DNA from: an uncultured Eubacteriales bacterium
GTDB taxonomy: Bacteria > Bacillota > Clostridia > Lachnospirales > Bianqueaceae
Length of the DNA stretch: 6,694 bases
Direction of reading: 5' to 3'
NCBI GenBank assembly: GCA_902782895.1
Contig: CACZPA010000132.1
Span: forward strand, 1-6,694
Within the stretch, counting starts at the first letter, position 1. Each line of letters begins with the position of its first letter. The notes below the pieces were generated by a model. It had not been told where the DNA came from. It made no database searches and saw nothing but the letters and a program-made list of their open reading frames with translations. A program made the position numbers and the translations under genes. Shown here piece by piece: positions 5,127 to 6,694 of the stretch.

Positions 5127-6694
5127 TCAGCTTGCTAAAATGTAAGTTCCGAACGCCTTAAACGTCGAGCCAGCTGCGATTGTTCTGCTTGCTGATCCGT
5201 ATCCTTCCATCGCGCCCAAAGCCAAGACCCCGTCCGCCCTAAGCGTGTACCATGCTGCCCCTGCATCGTCACCGTGTGAATGCAGCGCTGTAAATGAAGC
5301 CGGCCTGTATTTACTTTCTATCGTTCCAACCAATACGTTCGGCGAAATGTTTCCATAAGCCGGAACCGTGATTGCATTGTTGTTTTTCCAATCCACTTCG
5401 ATCATCGCTATTAAGCCCCAGACAACTAACTTAGCTCCCGTTATTGTTACGTCTGAGCTTTCAGATATAATTGGTATTATTGAGTCTATGCTATAGGGTT
5501 CCAAATCGATTCCGTTGAACAACCCACTTGCCGAATAAACGCTCCCGGCACGATCCACCGTAAAAATATTTCTTCGGCTCCACTCATCCATTCCGTCGCC
5601 GATAATCAGCAGTTTTTCTCTATCCTCGCTGTTGTACTGCCCAAATACGGCTTGAATTTCTCCTCTTGCGATCGTTCCCCTTCCAAAAGCAGCTGAGTTT
5701 TCCCCATACGCTTTTGTGTTTTCGCCAACCGCCAGCGCATTTCTCCCCGACCCAAAATCGCCGTCTTCGAATCTCCCTATTCCGACTGACGTTGTTTTGA
5801 ACTCTTCCGTGTCGTAAATAACGTATATTTTTGATGTCGATGCCGCCGGCAGCCCCGATGGAACCGGTCCCGTGTGAACCGTAATTGTTTTTCCAGTTCC
5901 ACTGTAAGAGATTGTGCTCGGATCCATTATTCTCCTTTGATGAGCCGCTCCAGAGCTATATACGATAAACGATCCGTCGATCGGCGTATGAGCTAGTGTG
6001 TAAGTTATATCTCCCTGATTAAGTCTCCATCCTCCTTCATCAAAAGTTCGCACGCCATTTGCATTATTTTTGATGACAACTGCCCCGTCTTCGCCTGTGA
6101 ACTCCGTTTTCTCCGCCTCTATCGACACGTGCGGTTCGTTCGTTTTCCCCAGTCTTATTTCACTGGCGCTAAAAATTGCAAGCTCATCAAGTCCATCCCT
6201 TACTGCCATTCCTCCAGATGTCATGAGCATATTTCCGCCGCCGTTTGCCGGATCATCGATGAAATCCTCTTGTGGAATTTCCGTTATATGCGTACCCGTG
6301 TCAGATCCCGATTCTGTGTGCCAGAAGTACTGATTTATGCTAGTGGCTATTTGATTTGCGTTCTCCGCATTGATGCAGGCAGCTGTAAGGGCGCTGTTAT
6401 AAATCCCGAGGCTGAAGCTGACGAAGCCATTACTAAAAGTGATTCTCTCTCTAGTCCAGATGTACTTCCCGCTCTCGTATTCAAGAGTGTTCTTCCAAAG
6501 ACCTGTGGCTGTCGTTGTTGATGTCGATAAACAGTATTGAGGCTGAACATCGATAACACTTATTCCTCTTTCGCCCGTTTCACCCTGCGGCCCCATCTCT
6601 CCTTGTGGCCCCGTTTCTCCCTGCGGACCTGTCGCTCCACGCGGACCGGTCTCTCCTTGTGCACCCGTTGCGCCACGTGGGCCTGTTTCGCCCT
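5127..6694 (-). CDS. Collagen-like tail fibre protein, C-terminal 521 residues (5' end outside window)
   Basis: The gene enters from the right edge with an open frame; the ATG at 6596 lies within a Gly-X-Y tract and is probably not the start. Visible residues 1-43 are collagen-like. Residues 44-115 contain an ESGKYIWTRERITFSNG motif seen in Firmicute phage tail proteins. A beta-rich shaft follows, with the segment YFWHTESGSDTGTHITEIP. At about 318-354 there is a YadA-like head repeat (NALAVGENTKAYGENSAAFG), followed by an IIGDGMDEWSRRNIFTVDRAG segment typical of fibres. Residues 407-521 form a C-terminal domain that probably makes the trimeric tip. The protein is likely a homotrimer at the tail end that binds the host surface. 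It ends 11 bases before the BppU-like gene. No repeat of the DGR type was found in it. Confidence 0.88.
   Translation of the reverse strand, partial: GETGPRGATGAQGETGPRGATGPQGETGPQGEMGPQGETGERGISVIDVQPQYCLSTSTTTATGLWKNTLEYESGKYIWTRERITFSNGFVSFSLGIYNSALTAACINAENANQIATSINQYFWHTESGSDTGTHITEIPQEDFIDDPANGGGNMLMTSGGMAVRDGLDELAIFSASEIRLGKTNEPHVSIEAEKTEFTGEDGAVVIKNNANGVRTFDEGGWRLNQGDITYTLAHTPIDGSFIVYSSGAAHQRRIMDPSTISYSGTGKTITVHTGPVPSGLPAASTSKIYVIYDTEEFKTTSVGIGRFEDGDFGSGRNALAVGENTKAYGENSAAFGRGTIARGEIQAVFGQYNSEDREKLLIIGDGMDEWSRRNIFTVDRAGSVYSASGLFNGIDLEPYSIDSIIPIISESSDVTITGAKLVVWGLIAMIEVDWKNNNAITVPAYGNISPNVLVGTIESKYRPASFTALHSHGDDAGAAWYTLRADGVLALGAMEGYGSASRTIAAGSTFKAFGTYILAS
6564..6694 (-). repeat. Collagen-like Gly-X-Y coding repeat
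   Basis: Fourteen consecutive Gly-X-Y triplets plus a final Gly are visible (units such as GET, GPR, GAT, GPQ, GAQ, GEM, GER), reaching the window edge. GET-GPR-GAT recurs as a nine-residue module, so the DNA is a degenerate 27-base-scale repeat. Such tracts form triple-helical shafts in phage fibres and often vary in length between relatives. Confidence 0.9.

Noticed and set aside
207..6521. Many plus-strand open frames, some over 100 codons, such as 2967-3671, 4412-4915 and 1927-2433.
   Set aside because: Each is antisense to a gene with a ribosome site and recognisable protein features. They are Ser/Leu/Arg-rich and lack ribosome sites at fitting places.
6564..6596. ATG at 6596 as the start of the fibre gene, with AAGGAGAG upstream.
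   Set aside because: The Gly-X-Y periodicity continues without a break upstream to the window edge. The apparent ribosome site is just the codons of a Gln-Gly-Glu triplet repeat.
1..6694. tRNA genes, CRISPR arrays, insertion sequences or att sites.
   Set aside because: No cloverleaf, regularly spaced repeats, transposase or integrase signs were seen; the only sizeable direct repeat besides the collagen tract is TR/VR.

Overview
The window is part of the tail and lysis end of the late operon of a siphophage-like temperate phage or prophage, probably of a Clostridia-type Firmicute (Lachnospiraceae or Oscillospiraceae grade, gut-like). Evidence for this is the strong AGGAGG-type ribosome sites before nearly every gene, tight 11-16 base gaps, the order fibre / BppU-like baseplate protein / XkdX-like protein / holin-like genes, and moderate GC. 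All credible genes lie on the minus strand, so transcription runs from base 6694 towards base 1. The host assignment is inferred.

Layout in the direction of transcription: (1) 6694-5127, the 3' part of a tail-fibre gene that enters the window inside a collagen-like Gly-X-Y tract and ends in a YadA-like repeat and a C-terminal head domain. (2) 5115-4399, a BppU-like baseplate or tail protein with an alanine-rich coiled coil. (3) 4382-2661, a 573-residue protein that is the target of a diversity-generating retroelement (DGR). Its C-terminus carries the variable repeat (VR, 2697-2842). (4) 2593-2448, the template repeat (TR), a 146-base direct copy of VR. The two differ at 19 positions, and 17 of these are adenines in the TR coding-sense strand, which is the DGR signature. 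(5) 2447-2262, a non-coding spacer with several compact inverted repeats, probably the 3' part of the template RNA. (6) 2261-956, the DGR reverse transcriptase, split into two reading frames that join by a +1 shift at TTT_CGT. (7) 1023-572, an acidic tail-module protein and a 42-residue XkdX-like protein. (8) 593-1, a small coiled-coil protein, a membrane-anchored protein and the first codons of a holin-like gene.

Function as a system: the fibre and BppU-like proteins would form the fixed part of the adsorption apparatus. The 573-residue protein would be the diversifiable receptor-binding protein. TR RNA would be copied by the reverse transcriptase with errors at adenines, and the cDNA would replace VR. 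The GC-rich end of VR and the hairpin over the target stop codon are placed where DGRs put their homing signals.

The points most worth a second look are the frameshift in the reverse transcriptase (programmed shift, decay or sequence error), a hairpin found only at the TR end that includes the one non-adenine difference in the homing region, the structured spacer, the lack of a recognisable Avd gene, and the IGGYIDA sequence where DGR reverse transcriptases usually have (I/V/L)GxxxSQ.
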